Positions 32,635 to 44,426 of a DNA stretch of 64,000 nucleotides are shown here, in pieces. Numbering within the stretch: position 1 is the first letter of the stretch; every line of letters starts with the position of its first letter. This stretch comes from Heligmosomoides polygyrus polygyrus. Lineage: Eukaryota; Nematoda; Chromadorea; Rhabditida; Heligmosomidae. The position numbers were made by a program, and so were the translations under genes. The notes under the pieces were generated by a model. That model was given only the letters and a program-made list of their open reading frames with translations, made no database searches and was not told where the DNA came from. The stretch covers positions 4,526,001 through 4,590,000 of the forward strand of contig OX377203.1 in assembly GCA_947396885.1 (NCBI GenBank), read 5' to 3'.

Positions 32635-33755
32635 ATTAGGCGCTTTTCAAAGCAATTTGGATGACTTTCAACTACAAAAAATCAAAATCTGTTTGAAATG
32701 AAACCGAACACTTTCCAAAAGTAGGAGAACGTCTTCCATAATAAGCTAGACTCTCAATGAGGGTCGTGTTAAACTTTCGTTTCAAAATGTACTTTAAAAT
32801 TGCTAAAAAGTAGGATGTACTTGAAAATGGCTATCCTTGAAAATTTGGTACTAAGCGGGCTTGTGCCCGCCATGCCGTGCTATCCGCCGCATCGCGGCGG
32901 GGCGGTCAGGCGGGTACGCCCCTCCACCAATAGCGGGCACGTCCCGTTCAAATGGATTAATCGCGCGGGTGCGCGCCATACTTTGAATTCGAACGTAAGG
33001 ACCAATGGAGTCAATAGTATATTGCTGCTGCTGCTGCTGCTGCTATTGGTGGAGGGACGTGCCCGGATGGCGCGACATAGCGGGCACAAGCCCGCATAGT
33101 GTCAAAAATTTATGATCTACCCGGCTCAAAAGAGTAAAGGCATCTTCAGACGTTTTATAGATTTTTTGTTATTTCTATGAGGAGCGATTTGTTTAAGGTT
33201 GTTTTTAACTGGAAGTAAGCCCTGATTTTTCATCTTTCAATGAACTACGAAAAACGATGGCGTCATGCACTCGTTCATTACGTTCCTGTTTATCTGGTTG
33301 CTAATGTAAATCCTGATTACTTGAAGTTGCGCAGTGGGTATATTCCTTGTTCCCGCGTTTTTTTTTATATCATTGGTTAGTACGTAACCATACGCAGGCA
33401 GTTTCTGTTACCAATCGAGTGAAAATTACGACGTGCTAGACGAGTGCATGGCGCGACCTCTTCTTGTAACGCACTCAATAATTACTGCTTTTCTGCACTT
33501 TGAAATAAGTTTGATCTATATTTTCGTTTCTGGAAATGATAATTTTTGCAAATTTTCAAAAACTGCTCAATTTTCTAAAGCAAATGAGCTATAATATTTT
33601 AAAGGAGTTTATTGTAAATTTTTCAAAAAATATCTATAAAAAGTCTAGTTTACTTTAATCTGGGAGACGTTCGTTTTGATTTGGAAGGTGTTCAGTTTAA
33701 TTTCACAACCGTCCAGTTTGCTTAGAAAAGTGCTAAATTTGATGTGGAAGCGACG
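32585..33755. mobile_element. Family J foldback with a GC-rich MITE inside
   Basis: Degenerate arms (GTTTTCATGTCAATTTATTT at the left; GCTAAATTTGATGTGGAAG at the right). The insert at about 32851-33105 has inverted ends AGCGGGCTTGTGCCCGC and GCGGGCACAAGCCCGC. Confidence 0.5.
32851..33105. mobile_element. GC-rich MITE with GCT microsatellite
   Basis: Ends AAGCGGGCTTGTGCCCGCC and GCGGGCACAAGCCCGC. Further inverted words CCCCTCCACCAATAG / CTATTGGTGGAGGG enclose a TGC run at 33024-33043. Confidence 0.65.
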
Positions 33756-34078
33756 TAGTACACAGGGGTCTCGGGAATTCCTTTCAGGACCGAACTACTC
33801 ATGTTAAGTTCTTTGTTCCGTCATCATTATTCTACACCACCTTATTTCCGTTATTTTTGCTTGTCTGAAAATTTATTTAAACGAAAATTCAAATTTTGTG
33901 TAGACATTTAGACGTCAGAACCATACTCCCAATTATTTTAGTGTTTTTTGCGATTTGGTGAGAGACGTAAAGTGTTCTGCTTCTTTGTTGTCTGCCAGTA
34001 TGCATTTTCCAGTGACATTGGTTCGATAGCCAATTTTATTCATATGACAGTTTACTCAGTCAGGTCCTAATTAAGTAG

Positions 34079-34783
34079 TCCTACTATTATAAAAGCGTTA
34101 GTCCGTCTGTCCGTGTGTGTGTCCGTGTGTCACAAACCTGTGTAAGCCTGTGAAACGTGTCAAACATGTGAAGGTAACCCGAACGTACATGTAAAACCTG
34201 TCAAGGTTACGCTCACGTGCAATCGATGAAAATGGACGAAAATTGTCTGATTCAAAAAAAAAGAGGGTAGAGGGACTTGATCGAACGACTAATGCTGATC
34301 GATATTATCGATTTCCAGCCGAAGTTATTGGTTTTCGCTCGGATTTGTTCCATTGGAGTGGTAGTCACGCAAATTTGATGGCCGATGGGTCGACTTCACT
34401 GCAGGTTGAAGGGTTCAACTGGGCGATCAATATCGATTGATGGTATCCAGTTTTCGAACGGAGTTGCCGGTTTTCGCTCAGAATGGATCCATTTTGGTGG
34501 CGGTCAAGCGACCGTTGCTTCGAAAGACTTACTAATGCTCGTAGGAATTACTCCAATATGATGGCGTTCAGAGAGGAATTGATGCAACCTAACTGTATCG
34601 ACTGACCGAACAATATCGATTTATCGATTTTTCTGCAAATTGGACACTAGGGAATGCGAATCGCACAAATGCTGATCGTGGTCGAAAGGTCGTAAAATCC
34701 AGTAAACTAATTCGTCTGTTTTTGGAGTATGGTAGGAAGCCCCAAGAAGACGTTTGGTAGACTTAAGGCCGCTGAACGTCTGG
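34079..34783 (+). mobile_element. Non-autonomous Helitron, copy 2
   Basis: Starts TCCTACTATTATAAAAGCG, ends CTGG before T. The 3' hairpin AGACGTT...AACGTCT is preserved around a different loop. It shares GGCCGATGGRTCGACTTCAC-type interior sequence with copy 1 but is about 90 bp shorter. Confidence 0.75.
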
Positions 34784-34904
34784 TAATTGTATAATTGTCA
34801 GCTATAATGACCTGCCACCGCAAGTTGGTGCGGAGAAGACCCAGTTGGCACATTATATGAGGTGACAGCTGTGTTTGAGGCGCGCTCTGGTACTGTAGCT
34901 ATCA

Positions 34905-35803
34905 AAGTATCACACTCTATAATAACGCGCTAAGCGATGAGTCATACTATCAATCGGCTCTGCCGCAGAAATTATAAAATAGGGGGGAAAATTCGGGGGG
35001 GGGGAAATAGGGGGGAAATTACGGGTCACGAAAATAGCGAAATAGGAGGGGGAGGGGGAAATAGGAGGGAAAATTACGGGTCACGAAAATAGCGGAAAAT
35101 ACCCAGATGTCTTCTCTCGGCCTGGGAACTTCGGCGCTGGGGCAATCGAGGTCGCAGAACACGAATTTGAAGTTCGTTTTCGAAGCATCGACGGCCATCA
35201 ATCGATATTGATCAAATTATCATCACACTATATAATAACGATGAGTCATACCATCGATCGGCCCCGCCGCAGAAATTAGCCATAAACTAGGGGGCGGGGG
35301 GGGGGGAGAGATTACGACACGAAAATAGCGAAAAATACCCAGACGTCTTCTCCCTGCCCGGTAACTTCGGCCCTGGGGCAATCGAGGTCGCCGATCACGA
35401 AAGTTTGAAGTTTGTTTTTGGAGTATCGATCGCCATCAATCGATATAGATCAAGTTACGGTGCGGGGAAAATAGCGGGAAATACGTACACGTCTTCTACC
35501 TGCCTGGAAACTTCAGCCCTGGGGTAGTCGAGGTCGCACAACAACACGAATCTGAAGTCCGTTTTTGCAGTATCGATCACCGTCAGTCGATACTAATCAA
35601 ATTACGTGGCGCGAAAAAAGCGGAAAATACGCAGACGTCTTCTACGTGCCAGGGAATTCGGAAGACGTGCCAAAGACGTCGCTCAACGTGTTTGGGAATC
35701 AGGTAGACGTGCCGAAGACGTCGTCTAATGTGCCTGGGGATTCAGAAGGTGTGCCGAAGACGTTGTTCGCTAAGGGTGGATCATTGAGGGGGACCAGTAC
35801 AAA
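34905..35803 (+). repeat. Family I element, tandem units of about 130 bp (copy 2)
   Basis: Inverse orientation to 7385-8105. Units repeat AATACCCAGACGTCTTCT, CTTCGGCCCTGGGGCAATCG and GATCGCCATCAATCGATA. G-runs (about 34985-35060, 35290-35305) separate them. The last units change to GTGCCAAAGACGTCGCTCAA. Confidence 0.6.
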
Positions 35804-35897
35804 TTAGCCCCAGTTTATACTTGCTCCGCTGGGCGATGCGGCACGATGGTAGGGATAGATATTGACCGGGCGTCGCGAAAAATCGATGTCTATGGCC

Positions 35898-36053
35898 TCT
35901 GTTATACTCCCGCGGGAGCATCCGCGGAACGTCCGCGGACCAATGGTGCACGGCGGAGGCGGGAGTGGCGAGGCGCGGCGATTGGCCAGGTGAGGAGTCT
36001 CGGCGCGATTCCCGCCCTTCCGCGGATGCTCCCGCGGGAGTATAACTCAGGCC
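35898..36053. mobile_element. GC-rich palindromic MITE inside the nest
   Basis: GGCCTCTGTTATACTCCCGC and GCGGGAGTATAACTCAGGCC are inverted. The flanks share CTAT/CTATGG, so the duplication is 3-6 bp and its exact length is ambiguous. Confidence 0.6.
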
Positions 36054-36093
36054 TATGGCGATCGTGGTGCCGCGTCGCGTGGCGGCATAAGTA

Positions 36094-37271
36094 TTAGGCC
36101 CCGTTTATACTTCCGACGTCGAGCGACGCGACGGCATGCACAGTGGCCAAATTGATCGACCGCGTCGCCCGATCAATGTGGCCACAATACGTTGCGTGGC
36201 GTCGCTCGGCGTCGAAGTATAAACGGGGCCTTAGGTTGTCCCATAAGTCCCCGCCGTTTTTTTTCAACGATTCACTGCAGATTTCGCCGGCGGTCTCTTG
36301 CATAGCGCTGCATAGCTTTCGAAAGAGAATGATTTGCTCTATCAGAGCATGTATTGCTTTTCTTTTTTCATCATGAATTTTGTCAATGTTCAGGTCGTTG
36401 AAGTGAAAAGTGAAAAGTAGTCATTTGCGCACTTGTTCTCTCCGCTTAGGTTTGCGATTTTTTGCGCAGTTTTTTATAGCATTTGGAAGACAATGTTCTG
36501 TGCTACAAGAATATGTGTTTGTCCAATTTTCTCACTTGCCCTTTATTGATTTTTAGGCTATCAAATTGGGAATTCTGACTTTTCCGTCTGAATTTTTACC
36601 GAAACTCCGGTTCTGTGGTTGGACTTTTTTGCTTGGTGTTATATGTCCTTTGGAAGAGGATGTCTTGCTCAGCAAGAATTTGTGTCGCGTTTATTGGCTC
36701 AGGCTGATTTCTGTCGAATATCAACAACTGAAGAAGTAGGAGTTGTTGGTGAAGACGATTTTTCTCTTTTTGGTATTTTGTTGATGTTGAATAGAAACCA
36801 ATAAACGCGACACATATTCTTTTAGAGCAAGACATTTTCTTTCGAATGACATATAACACCAACCCAAAAGGTCCAACCACAGAGCAGGAGCTGTCGGCAA
36901 AAATAACCATCATCCTTAGGACGTCCCAATTTTATGACCTAAAAATCAATAAAGGACAAATGAGCAAATAGCACTAACACATATTCTTGTAGTACAGTAC
37001 ATTGTCTTCCAAATGCTATAAAAAACTGCGTAAAAATTACAAACCTAAGCGGAGAGAACAAGTGCGCAAATGGCCACTTTTTCACTTTTTCACTTTTCAC
37101 TTCAACGACCTAAAAATTGACAAAATTCATGATGAAGAAAGAAATGCAATACATGTTCTGATAGAGCAAATCATTCTCTCTCGAAAGCTATGCAGCGCTA
37201 TGCAAGAGACCGCTGGCGAAATCTGCAGTGAATCGTTGAAGAAAACGGCGAGGACTTATGGGAGAACCTAA
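36094..37271. mobile_element. Family B foldback with mariner-like TIRs, itself interrupted
   Basis: TA (36092-36093) then TTA, a 134-bp MITE, then TTAGGTTGTCCCATAAGTC; the right end is AACCTAA followed by TA. The 500-bp arms match the copy at 8758-9816. Confidence 0.72.
36097..36230. mobile_element. PIF/Harbinger-type MITE inserted in the first three bases of a mariner-like TIR
   Basis: GGCCCCGTTTATACTTCC and GAAGTATAAACGGGGCC; the duplicated TTA (36094-36096, 36231-36233) is the TTA of the family B terminus TTAGGTTGTC. Confidence 0.8.
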
Positions 37272-37289
37272 TATAAACTAGGGCTAATG

Positions 37290-38400
37290 AGAGACCGTTT
37301 CACTAAGGGAGGACCAGTAGTGAGGAAGCAATAGATCGCTCTATCATACTGTACGTATTGCGAGCATTTTGTACTCCTAGGTAGGAAAAGAGCTGTCCAT
37401 GTAGAGCAGCTAGATCGATGTGATTGTCCTCAGCTTAGTGATACTGAAAGATCGCGCGAAGCGCGCAAGTGCGAGGCACGCCGATAGGCGTGGCGGAGCA
37501 CTTGCGTGAAATATGGATCTGTACGAGCAACAAATGTACACACTGGACTGGTTCGTCTAACGAAGTGGCACGAGTTCCACTCCTTTTTAGCCGTTTAGCA
37601 CCATAGAGCCAGGGTTTCGCATTGGGACCGGCACATCATAATGCAAAGTCGTTTATTGCCTGGTCAGAAGTGAGTTAAGCTCCTTGTTTCTTCCACAGCA
37701 GTAAATTACATATTATAATACGTGGCCATAAAAATAACTAGAGTGGATGGCCTGGATGTGGAATCGAACCAACGCCTAGAGAAGCTGCTGCGGCCTATGC
37801 ATCTGTAGTCGTTCGCTCTTCAAATGTGGCGATTGTTCTTTCAGTTCTGGCCAGTTCTGAGGGTGAAGGCACACGGAATAGTTCGTCGGACGCTCCCACG
37901 CAGTCGCTGTCGGTGCTCCACAGCGCTCTGGCGGAGCCGATCGAAGGGCCGGCTGGCCGTGGCGCGGCCTAGTCATTGCCGTCGGGGCACTCATGGTCAG
38001 TAGTATGCCTTGTTCGCGCTATTGATTTCCCTTTTCATCGAAGGGTTCATTCTAGACATTTTGAAGGCCTTCTCGGTCAGGTGACCTTCGTTGAATGTTT
38101 CGAAACTATTTATTCTTTTTATTCTGTTGAATCTCCCGTCAATTTTGCCGATCAATAGCCAATTCTGTGCTTTCTAATAGACCCCTTCATGCTTCGGAGT
38201 GTCCTTTGCTGTTCGATGACTAGGTGGTTGAGGAATCCCAGCACCCTCCCCACTATTCCACCTCTCAATAGCACTGAACCTGGCGAAATGTGTTCACGAA
38301 TCAGATTCCGGACTTTCCTGCACTTGCGCCTGTTCTCTGGTGTTTGTTCTTTTTGTTCCCTTGGAAATGCAGTCGTTAAATTTATTGAGGTAGCAGCTGC
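37290..38400. other. Intergenic, minor repeats only
   Basis: CACTAAGGGAGGACCAGTAG (37300) is inversely shared with 7385. An unoccupied copy of the host repeat of the 24178 MITE lies at 37453-37512. A tRNA-like box B (GTTCGATTCCACATCCAGG, minus strand) is near 37757. No exon recognised. Confidence 0.4.
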
Positions 38401-38530
38401 AGTGCGCTCGAGAAGCAGGCCGTTTATCCTTCTCAGACAAGTCTGGTACCAGTTCATCGACCCCGGGACCCCGGAGGGTTGGCAGGCTTGGTTAGCCTGG
38501 GCGTGAAATCCGAACCGAGAACCTGAGACT
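38400..38530 (-). mobile_element. SINE fragment interrupted by a hairpin MITE
   Basis: Contains TTATCCTTCTCAGACAAGTC and GGCGTGAAATCCGAACCGAG from the SINE body. It is split by the hairpin at 38531-38660 and resumes CTGGTATGGGTGCC. Confidence 0.55.
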
Positions 38531-38660
38531 AGATTCATCAACCGTTTACCGTCGTCTAACCTTGAAAATACCACCAAACCCCTGATATGAGTTTCATTAG
38601 CATCAGGCTTGGCTGAATTTTCACCGTTAAAGTTCGGTAAGCGGCTGATGAATCTGGCCC
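38531..38660. mobile_element. Hairpin MITE 'ATTCATCAACG' (family F)
   Basis: AGATTCATCAACCGTTTACC and GGTAAGCGGCTGATGAATCT are inverted ends. Other copies lie at 55447-55608, 63192-63372 and 63377-63556. Confidence 0.6.
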
Positions 38661-38842
38661 CTGGTATGGGTGCCATGTACGGTGTAAGAAGGATGATGCA
38701 TTGACTTGTTCATCAACTGACTATCGCCACTTCTTGTGTTATATACAGCAACTACGCATTGAAATTGCCTCCACGGCATCCCGTTAGATCCCGGAAGAGA
38801 AGAATGCGTGACCCAAATGAGATGAATTAATATCGTTCTTTA

Positions 38843-39039
38843 GGGCCTGTTCATACTTCGCGACAAGAGCGACTAGTCGCCCCTGCAAAACATGCAAACC
38901 GATTAAAACCGAGCGCGCGTCGCCGAAAAGTACTTCATACTCGAGCGCTGGCGCTATCGCTCCAGTTGCCGCTGTCGCCTCCCGCGCGCTGCGCTTTCGT
39001 CGCTCTTGTCGCTGCTGTCGCGAAGTATGAACAGGCCCC
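38843..39039. mobile_element. Family G MITE, complete
   Basis: GGGCCTGTTCATACTTCGCG and CGCGAAGTATGAACAGGCCC with TTA on both sides (38840-38842, 39040-39042). The internal box CCTGCAAAACATGCAAACCG and AAAACCGAGCG are present. This copy shows that family G also makes 3-bp TTA duplications. Confidence 0.75.
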
Positions 39040-39254
39040 TTATCCTTGAAGGATAGAAAGGATGAATGACCGCGTTAATCACTGTCGGTTGTGATGCGCC
39101 ACGCATTCTACTTTACGGGATTTATTGGGTCGTGGGGGGAGGCAATTTGTAAGACGATTCTGAAGAATGCACCTCCGAATGGTTACCGTAGACCGGTTAG
39201 CGATGGAGCGCGGAAACTGCGCACTAGCGTCGCGATAGCAATGCGTGCAAGCGG

Positions 39255-39325
39255 CTCGGGGCGCAGTGGATAGTGGGTTGCTTCATGCAATGCGTGTCGG
39301 AGGTTTGATTCTCCTGTGACGAGAC
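39255..39325 (+). repeat. tRNA-like sequence (box A and B)
   Basis: CTCGGGGCGCAGTGGATAG and GTCGGAGGTTTGATTCTCC fit pol III box A and box B. No convincing acceptor stem is seen. It is probably a SINE head, with other SINE body pieces nearby (39050-39130, 39720-39860). Confidence 0.4.
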
Positions 39326-40097
39326 ATTTTGCATTTCAACTGACTGGTTGAGATTTGAGGGGTTTTGACGTCTACACAATTCCAAGTGTTTTCTGCGCAT
39401 TTTTTCCAGTTGTATGTGCTTCTCTGCTCGAAGAGCGCAGAACCCAGCTGCGGTCTTCTCCTAGCCGTCAAGAGTAGTTTTCACACGAGCAACTTGGATC
39501 CACCACACCTTGGAGCCCCTTCCCTTGCCTGGTTCTGCAGAATCCAGATCCGCATTCCCTGGGTGACGAGAGGTTCACGTGTGTAGTGCTAGGAATGAAG
39601 GATTTCGCGCTCCATCGTCAGCGCGCCTAAATGATACGGTAACCATTTGGGGGTATGTTCGTCAGGATCGTGTTGGAGAGGCAATTTGAGCGCAAATTTG
39701 GCTTATATTATACATCTAATATGAAATGACTTACGGAAGCCAGTCGATGTTCAGTTTTTATCCTTCGCCGATGCGTCTGGTACCAATTCACCGAGGGATG
39801 GACGTCTCTGGGAAACTCGAACACGAAACTGGAATCGATTGCATGCGACATCTGGCATTTCTTCCGACTGTTCGACCTCTTCGTTCTTATTATCCTTTAT
39901 TTTCTTTTCTGGCTTGCGTTGTCGTTCGTAGTGATGCATATATTCATACCAACCGGGAAAGGTGGACCATTTCCGGCAATATTGCATTCTGTCCTAAAGG
40001 TACTCAACTTCATATGAAGTGGGAAACCTCTGTGGATCAGCGAAACTGTCTAGGCTTTTGACGGTGTGAAAACGCTACGCTATAGGCGGAGGCAGAC

Positions 40098-40657
40098 ATA
40101 ACTCCAACGCCGCGCGAACCCCCCTGGCGTCGCGCACGGTGCGCGACGAAATTGGACGAGTTGTCGCGGTCCCATGCACGGTGCGCGACGAAATTGGACG
40201 AGTTGTCGCGGTCCCATGCTTCCGACGTCTACAAATGCTTCCTACAGGAAAATGCGGCACGCATTTGCTTTATTCCAACGTTTCTTGGAGATTGTATATG
40301 AATATGTTTTCAATAGGACGATCAGCGACAGTTTATACAGGAATCCTAGTCATGTGGATGGTTCCTAGCGTCAGTATTTGCCATCTCCAACTTCTTCGGT
40401 CAATTTTAACCCGTGATTATGGTTATACTAGGGAAAAAGGTCACTATCACCCATTCTCGGATTAATTGTCCTACTGCAGACTGTTGCCTACCACATTCTG
40501 TGGGATCTTATGTTCCTTGCTAGAAATGTGGTTTGGGACTTAAGCACAGAACATTTTGTGCTCCGCCGCTAACCATGCGTCACCGAGCTCACGTCCGCGT
40601 TTCACCGCCGCGACGTCGCACATGGTTAGCGCGCGACGTCGCGTTGGAGTTAGGTCC
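40098..40657. mobile_element. Inverted-repeat element with internal 42-bp tandem duplication
   Basis: ATAACTCCAACGCCGCGCG at the left and GACGTCGCGTTGGAGTTAGG at the right. The unit starting CACGGTGCGCGACGAAATTG occurs twice in perfect tandem (40135-40176, 40177-40218). Confidence 0.6.
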
Positions 40658-41157
40658 TGGAGCCCACTAAAGGCGATATCGTCGGTACAGAAGGCCGTCC
40701 CTTGTGTTATAACGTTGTGAGAAAACTACTGTTGGTGCCAGATGCCTGACATCTTGCAGGACCCAAGTAGCTATCCAGGAAAGCTACATTTTGTTGTCTC
40801 TGATCACACAGATTCAGCTTTAGCTTTAAACTCTCAAAATCGTATTGGATCAGTCTAAGCCGCGTGAGATTGATGGCTCTTCTTCTACCTGGCCGCATCC
40901 TGATCCATCGTTGCCTAGTTTTTCTGTGACAATTCTTCTTCTCGGTAACTAATCACACGCCGAAACTCGGGTTTCGTTCGAAAATGCGTGATCTCAGCTA
41001 GGATTCGTAGTAGCTGGCGCTGTGCTCCGTTTTCTCATTCGGACTAGCTGCAGGGGTCGAAGAGAGTTCGACATTTTTTCGCCCAAAGGTAGCCCAGGGG
41101 CTTACTTGGGTTGCTGGTGACGAATCTGACATCCATTTTCGAAATTTCGGCCGATTA

Positions 41158-41468
41158 GGCCTCGTGCATACTTCCCGTCGCCGCGATTCCATCGCGGCGA
41201 TGAGTTTTGCAGAGCGACGCGAAAGAATCTGAATTCGCTCGTGGCATTGCTCATCGCTCTGTAGGGGAGCGCGACGGCGATCCGCCCAGGACCAACGCTA
41301 AACACCGCGCGCGGCGCGAAAAAGTATGCCATGCCCGCGATGAGCGCGGGAAGCCATCGCGCATACCGGCCGCGGCGAAGTTTCCTTTGACTATTAAGCC
41401 ATTCGCGGCGGAATGGCCATGAACTGAGCGCCGCGATGGCATCGCAGCGATGGAAGTATGCCCCGGCC
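41158..41468. mobile_element. GC-rich PIF-type MITE, 311 bp
   Basis: GGCCTCGTGCATACTTCCCG and GGAAGTATGCCCCGGCC inverted; TTA on both sides (41155-41157, 41469-41471). Internal CGCGGCG/CGCCGCG symmetry makes most of it a hairpin. Confidence 0.72.
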
Positions 41469-41486
41469 TTAGGTACGGGTGACTAA

Positions 41487-42893
41487 CAAAGAGAGCCTCC
41501 AGAGTGATCGTGAACTTTTGCGATGCAATTTTTACAGGGTGTAGGGTCTCGTGGTGGGGAGTCCAAAACCATAGTTACTTTTTTCGGAATGCTCTTCTGT
41601 GGTCGAAAAAAAATCGTCTGGACGCGTGAGCGCGCAGCTCATAACGTCCTGCTGCCACCCAACGGAATGTGGTCCGTTGGCGTAGTGGTAATGGGGTCAC
41701 CTCTCGGGTGCACCGAGCGGGTTTGATGGTTCTGTCCCCGGTGCCGCCAACGCCAATGTTTTTGCACACATCGGATCGATCGTTATTATTATGCACTTGC
41801 GTGATCACAAGAGTCAATTTGTACATGATTAATGCATTTAGTATTTGAACCTAGCCTTTTTGGGCTTTCGTTTGAGTTACCTCTCAATGGATCGTATTTG
41901 CACTGTACCACATCAGCAACGATACCGTAAATGCACACAAACACATAAACTTCACGGGATAAGTATGAACTTGGTTTGATACCGGTAAGAATTTAACATT
42001 AACAATAAAAGGTCCTTTTCACCCGCCGGGTGCATGGTTATGTGATGCAGATCACCGAAATTTGCTACACAGCAGAAATGGCATCTTGAAAGTAAGTAAA
42101 TAGCATAGAACATCGTACGAGCTGGATTCCATTCGCACGCATTTGCTCAATTGCAGATTATAAGCCAGACCTACCGGCAGTTCTGCGCTCCGGTATTCCG
42201 CCATGTCTGGCATACGCTTGGGTGGCGGCTGGATAAGTTGATGATCACCCAGTGCCGTTCTCTACGCCTACCGATTATGCCTTCAACGAAGAAGAAGTAA
42301 TGATGCCTTGTCAGGGAGAGGAGGATTGTTCGTCCCTAGCGTTTTCAGGATGCTGTTGGTGTGATAAGCGATAATGTTTTAAATGTTTCATAGTTCTACA
42401 TCAAAATTGTTGTTATCTTTGTCAGCAATAGAAGCAGTTACTTTATGTGAGCAAGATTTTTTTATGTTAGCGACCCTATAGAATGATATAGTGCAAATAC
42501 GATCCATTGAGAGGTAACTCAAACGAAAGCCCAAAAAGGCTAGGTTCAAATACTAAAAGCATTAATCGTGTACAAATTGACTCCTGTGGTCACGCAAGCC
42601 CATAATATAATGATTGATCTGTGCAAAAACGTTGGCGGCACCGGGGACCGAACCATCAAACCCGCTCGGTGCACCCGAGAAGCGACCCTGTTACCACTAC
42701 GCCAACGGACCACATCGGACCGGGTGGCAGCAGGGCGTTATGAGCTGCGCGCTTACGCGTCCAGACGGTTTTTTTCGACCACAGAAGAGCATTCCGAAAA
42801 AAGTAAATATGATTTTGGACTCCCCACACGGGACCCTACATCCTGTAAAAGTTGCATTGCAAAAGTTCACGACCACTCTGGAGGCAGTACTTG
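41487..42893. mobile_element. 1.4-kb foldback, each arm with a tRNA-like unit
   Basis: TAA duplications (41484-41486, 42894-42896). The arms (41487-41915 and 42488-42893) are inverted copies with about 90% visible identity. Each includes TGGTCCGTTGGCGTAGTGG (box A) and GGTTTGATGGTTCTGTCCCC (box B-like) ending GGTGCCGCC. The 570-bp loop has no recognised gene. Confidence 0.72.
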
Positions 42894-43977
42894 TAAGGCT
42901 GCCAAGGCCATAATCGCCGATTTCGCCCAAACTTCGCCCAGGGGGTCGCTTGGGGTGCACGAATTTGACATCCGTTTTTCGTTCTCCGCTGAAGGACCAT
43001 CAAGGTATCAAAGTCAAAGTAAGTAATGACGGCGGAACTCAATCCCTTTGGGGTACGCACGCCTTAGGCCGGCAGCAGAGTCTTGCGGGTGCCGCGGACC
43101 TGCCATGACAACGGCGGGTGGTGCGGCGCTGCGAGGGTTACTGTACGCAATACTGCGTACTTTTGCCGGCAGTTGCGACCTCTGGGAATGTCAGGATGTA
43201 GTAAGCAAAACGCTTTTTCTTTTGTGAAGAAGCGTTTTTTAAGTCAAGTTAGAAGTTCTTGAATCTAACCCCCGAATCTAATAGAACACTTCTTATAACT
43301 CAACAGTTCTGTGCCATTTTGCGCTTGCTCTCACTTTTGTCGTTCTACCTCCACTAGAAGTTCCTCGGTTGACAAGCAGCGCGAACATAATGTGGTAGCC
43401 CTTGTGATGACAGCATTTCCTCCGATGCCTTGTTGAGTCGGGGAGGTCTATCCGATGCAGCTATACCTCGTACTACAAAGAACGGTCTGCTTTGTTGTTG
43501 CATTTCTGTGCAAAGATCTTCCTTAAACCTCAGACGACAAATTTGTGACTGGAAGGTCACGGAGATTTTCAGTGCAACTAAGGTTACCTAATATCGTGCT
43601 AAGGTATTTTGCGTTACGTTTTGAGTGCAGGACTCCATACGCGTCCATTTGTCGACACTACCGGTGATTATATTGTTGGTTGTCAAGCTCCTTTATGGAC
43701 AGAAATTATGCACCAACCTGCTATATCCCTAGCATGTAGATTCGTTTTAAAAAATGTTCAGAATAAATGAACCATGATGGACACCCATCTACCCTGGCGC
43801 TGCAAGTGAGACCCACCGTGAACTGCGGCAGCCCTCGGGGACCTTTGCGTGCGGCGGCTCCGCGACAACTCGTCCGCGCCGCGGCTTCCACCACTGTGGC
43901 AGCGTGGGTCCCACCGCGGCGGGAGCGATATGGACGAGTTCTCGGAGTGCTGCCGCGAGACTCTGTAGAGGCCCTAA

Positions 43978-44393
43978 AGGCCGCCACAGATTTCTGCGGC
44001 GCCGCTCGGCGGCGCCGCTGCCCTATGCTTAACCATAGGGCAGAGACGCAGAGCTCGCCTCCAGCGGCGCCGCTGGGCGGCGCCGCTGGCGGAAATGACT
44101 TGAATCATTCCACCCGGCGGCGCCGCTCCAGCGTCTGTCTGTCTGCGCTCTGCGCTTTGCCCTTTCGCGGCGGGATCCAGAGCGGAGACGGTCGATGCGG
44201 GCGCGCGATCGTCATCGGGGCGCGTTATTGTTAAGCACCAGTCGGTCCCGACTAGAAACAGTACAGTACCTCGCCGTCATCGCTCCCACTGATGATGAGT
44301 CAAGCCGCTGAGCGGCGCCGCTCAGCGGTGCCGCCGGTGCCGCCGGCCGGCCAGCGGCGCCGCCCAGCGGAGCCGCTCAGCGATTTCGCCCCT
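43978..44393. mobile_element. GC-rich MITE, left inverted copy with one end deleted
   Basis: Starts AGGCCGCCACAGATTTCTGC after TAA; the right end is shortened to CGATTTCGCCCCT before TAA. Inverse of 44427-44817, with the same GGCGCCGC palindromes. The open frames in it recur in mirror image in the other copy. Confidence 0.65.
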
Positions 44394-44426
44394 TAACGCT
44401 GGAGTCCGGTAGGTGCGGGTGACTAA

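Larger units (their letters stand above)
35807..37284. mobile_element. Outermost MITE of a four-level nest
   Basis: Starts GCCCCAGTTTATACTTGC after TTA and ends AAACTAGGGC before TAA. It is the same family as 21294-21421. Three other elements sit inside: 35898-36053, 36094-37271 and 36097-36230. Confidence 0.6.
41070..43000. mobile_element. Family N element split by two insertions
   Basis: Flank pieces (41070-41157, 41472-41483, 42897-43000) rejoin to the family N sequence: TGACGAATCTGACATCC, GGTACGGGTGACTAA, GGCTGCCAAGGCCATAATCG. The inserts are 41158-41468 (TTA duplication) and 41487-42893 (TAA duplication). Confidence 0.6.
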
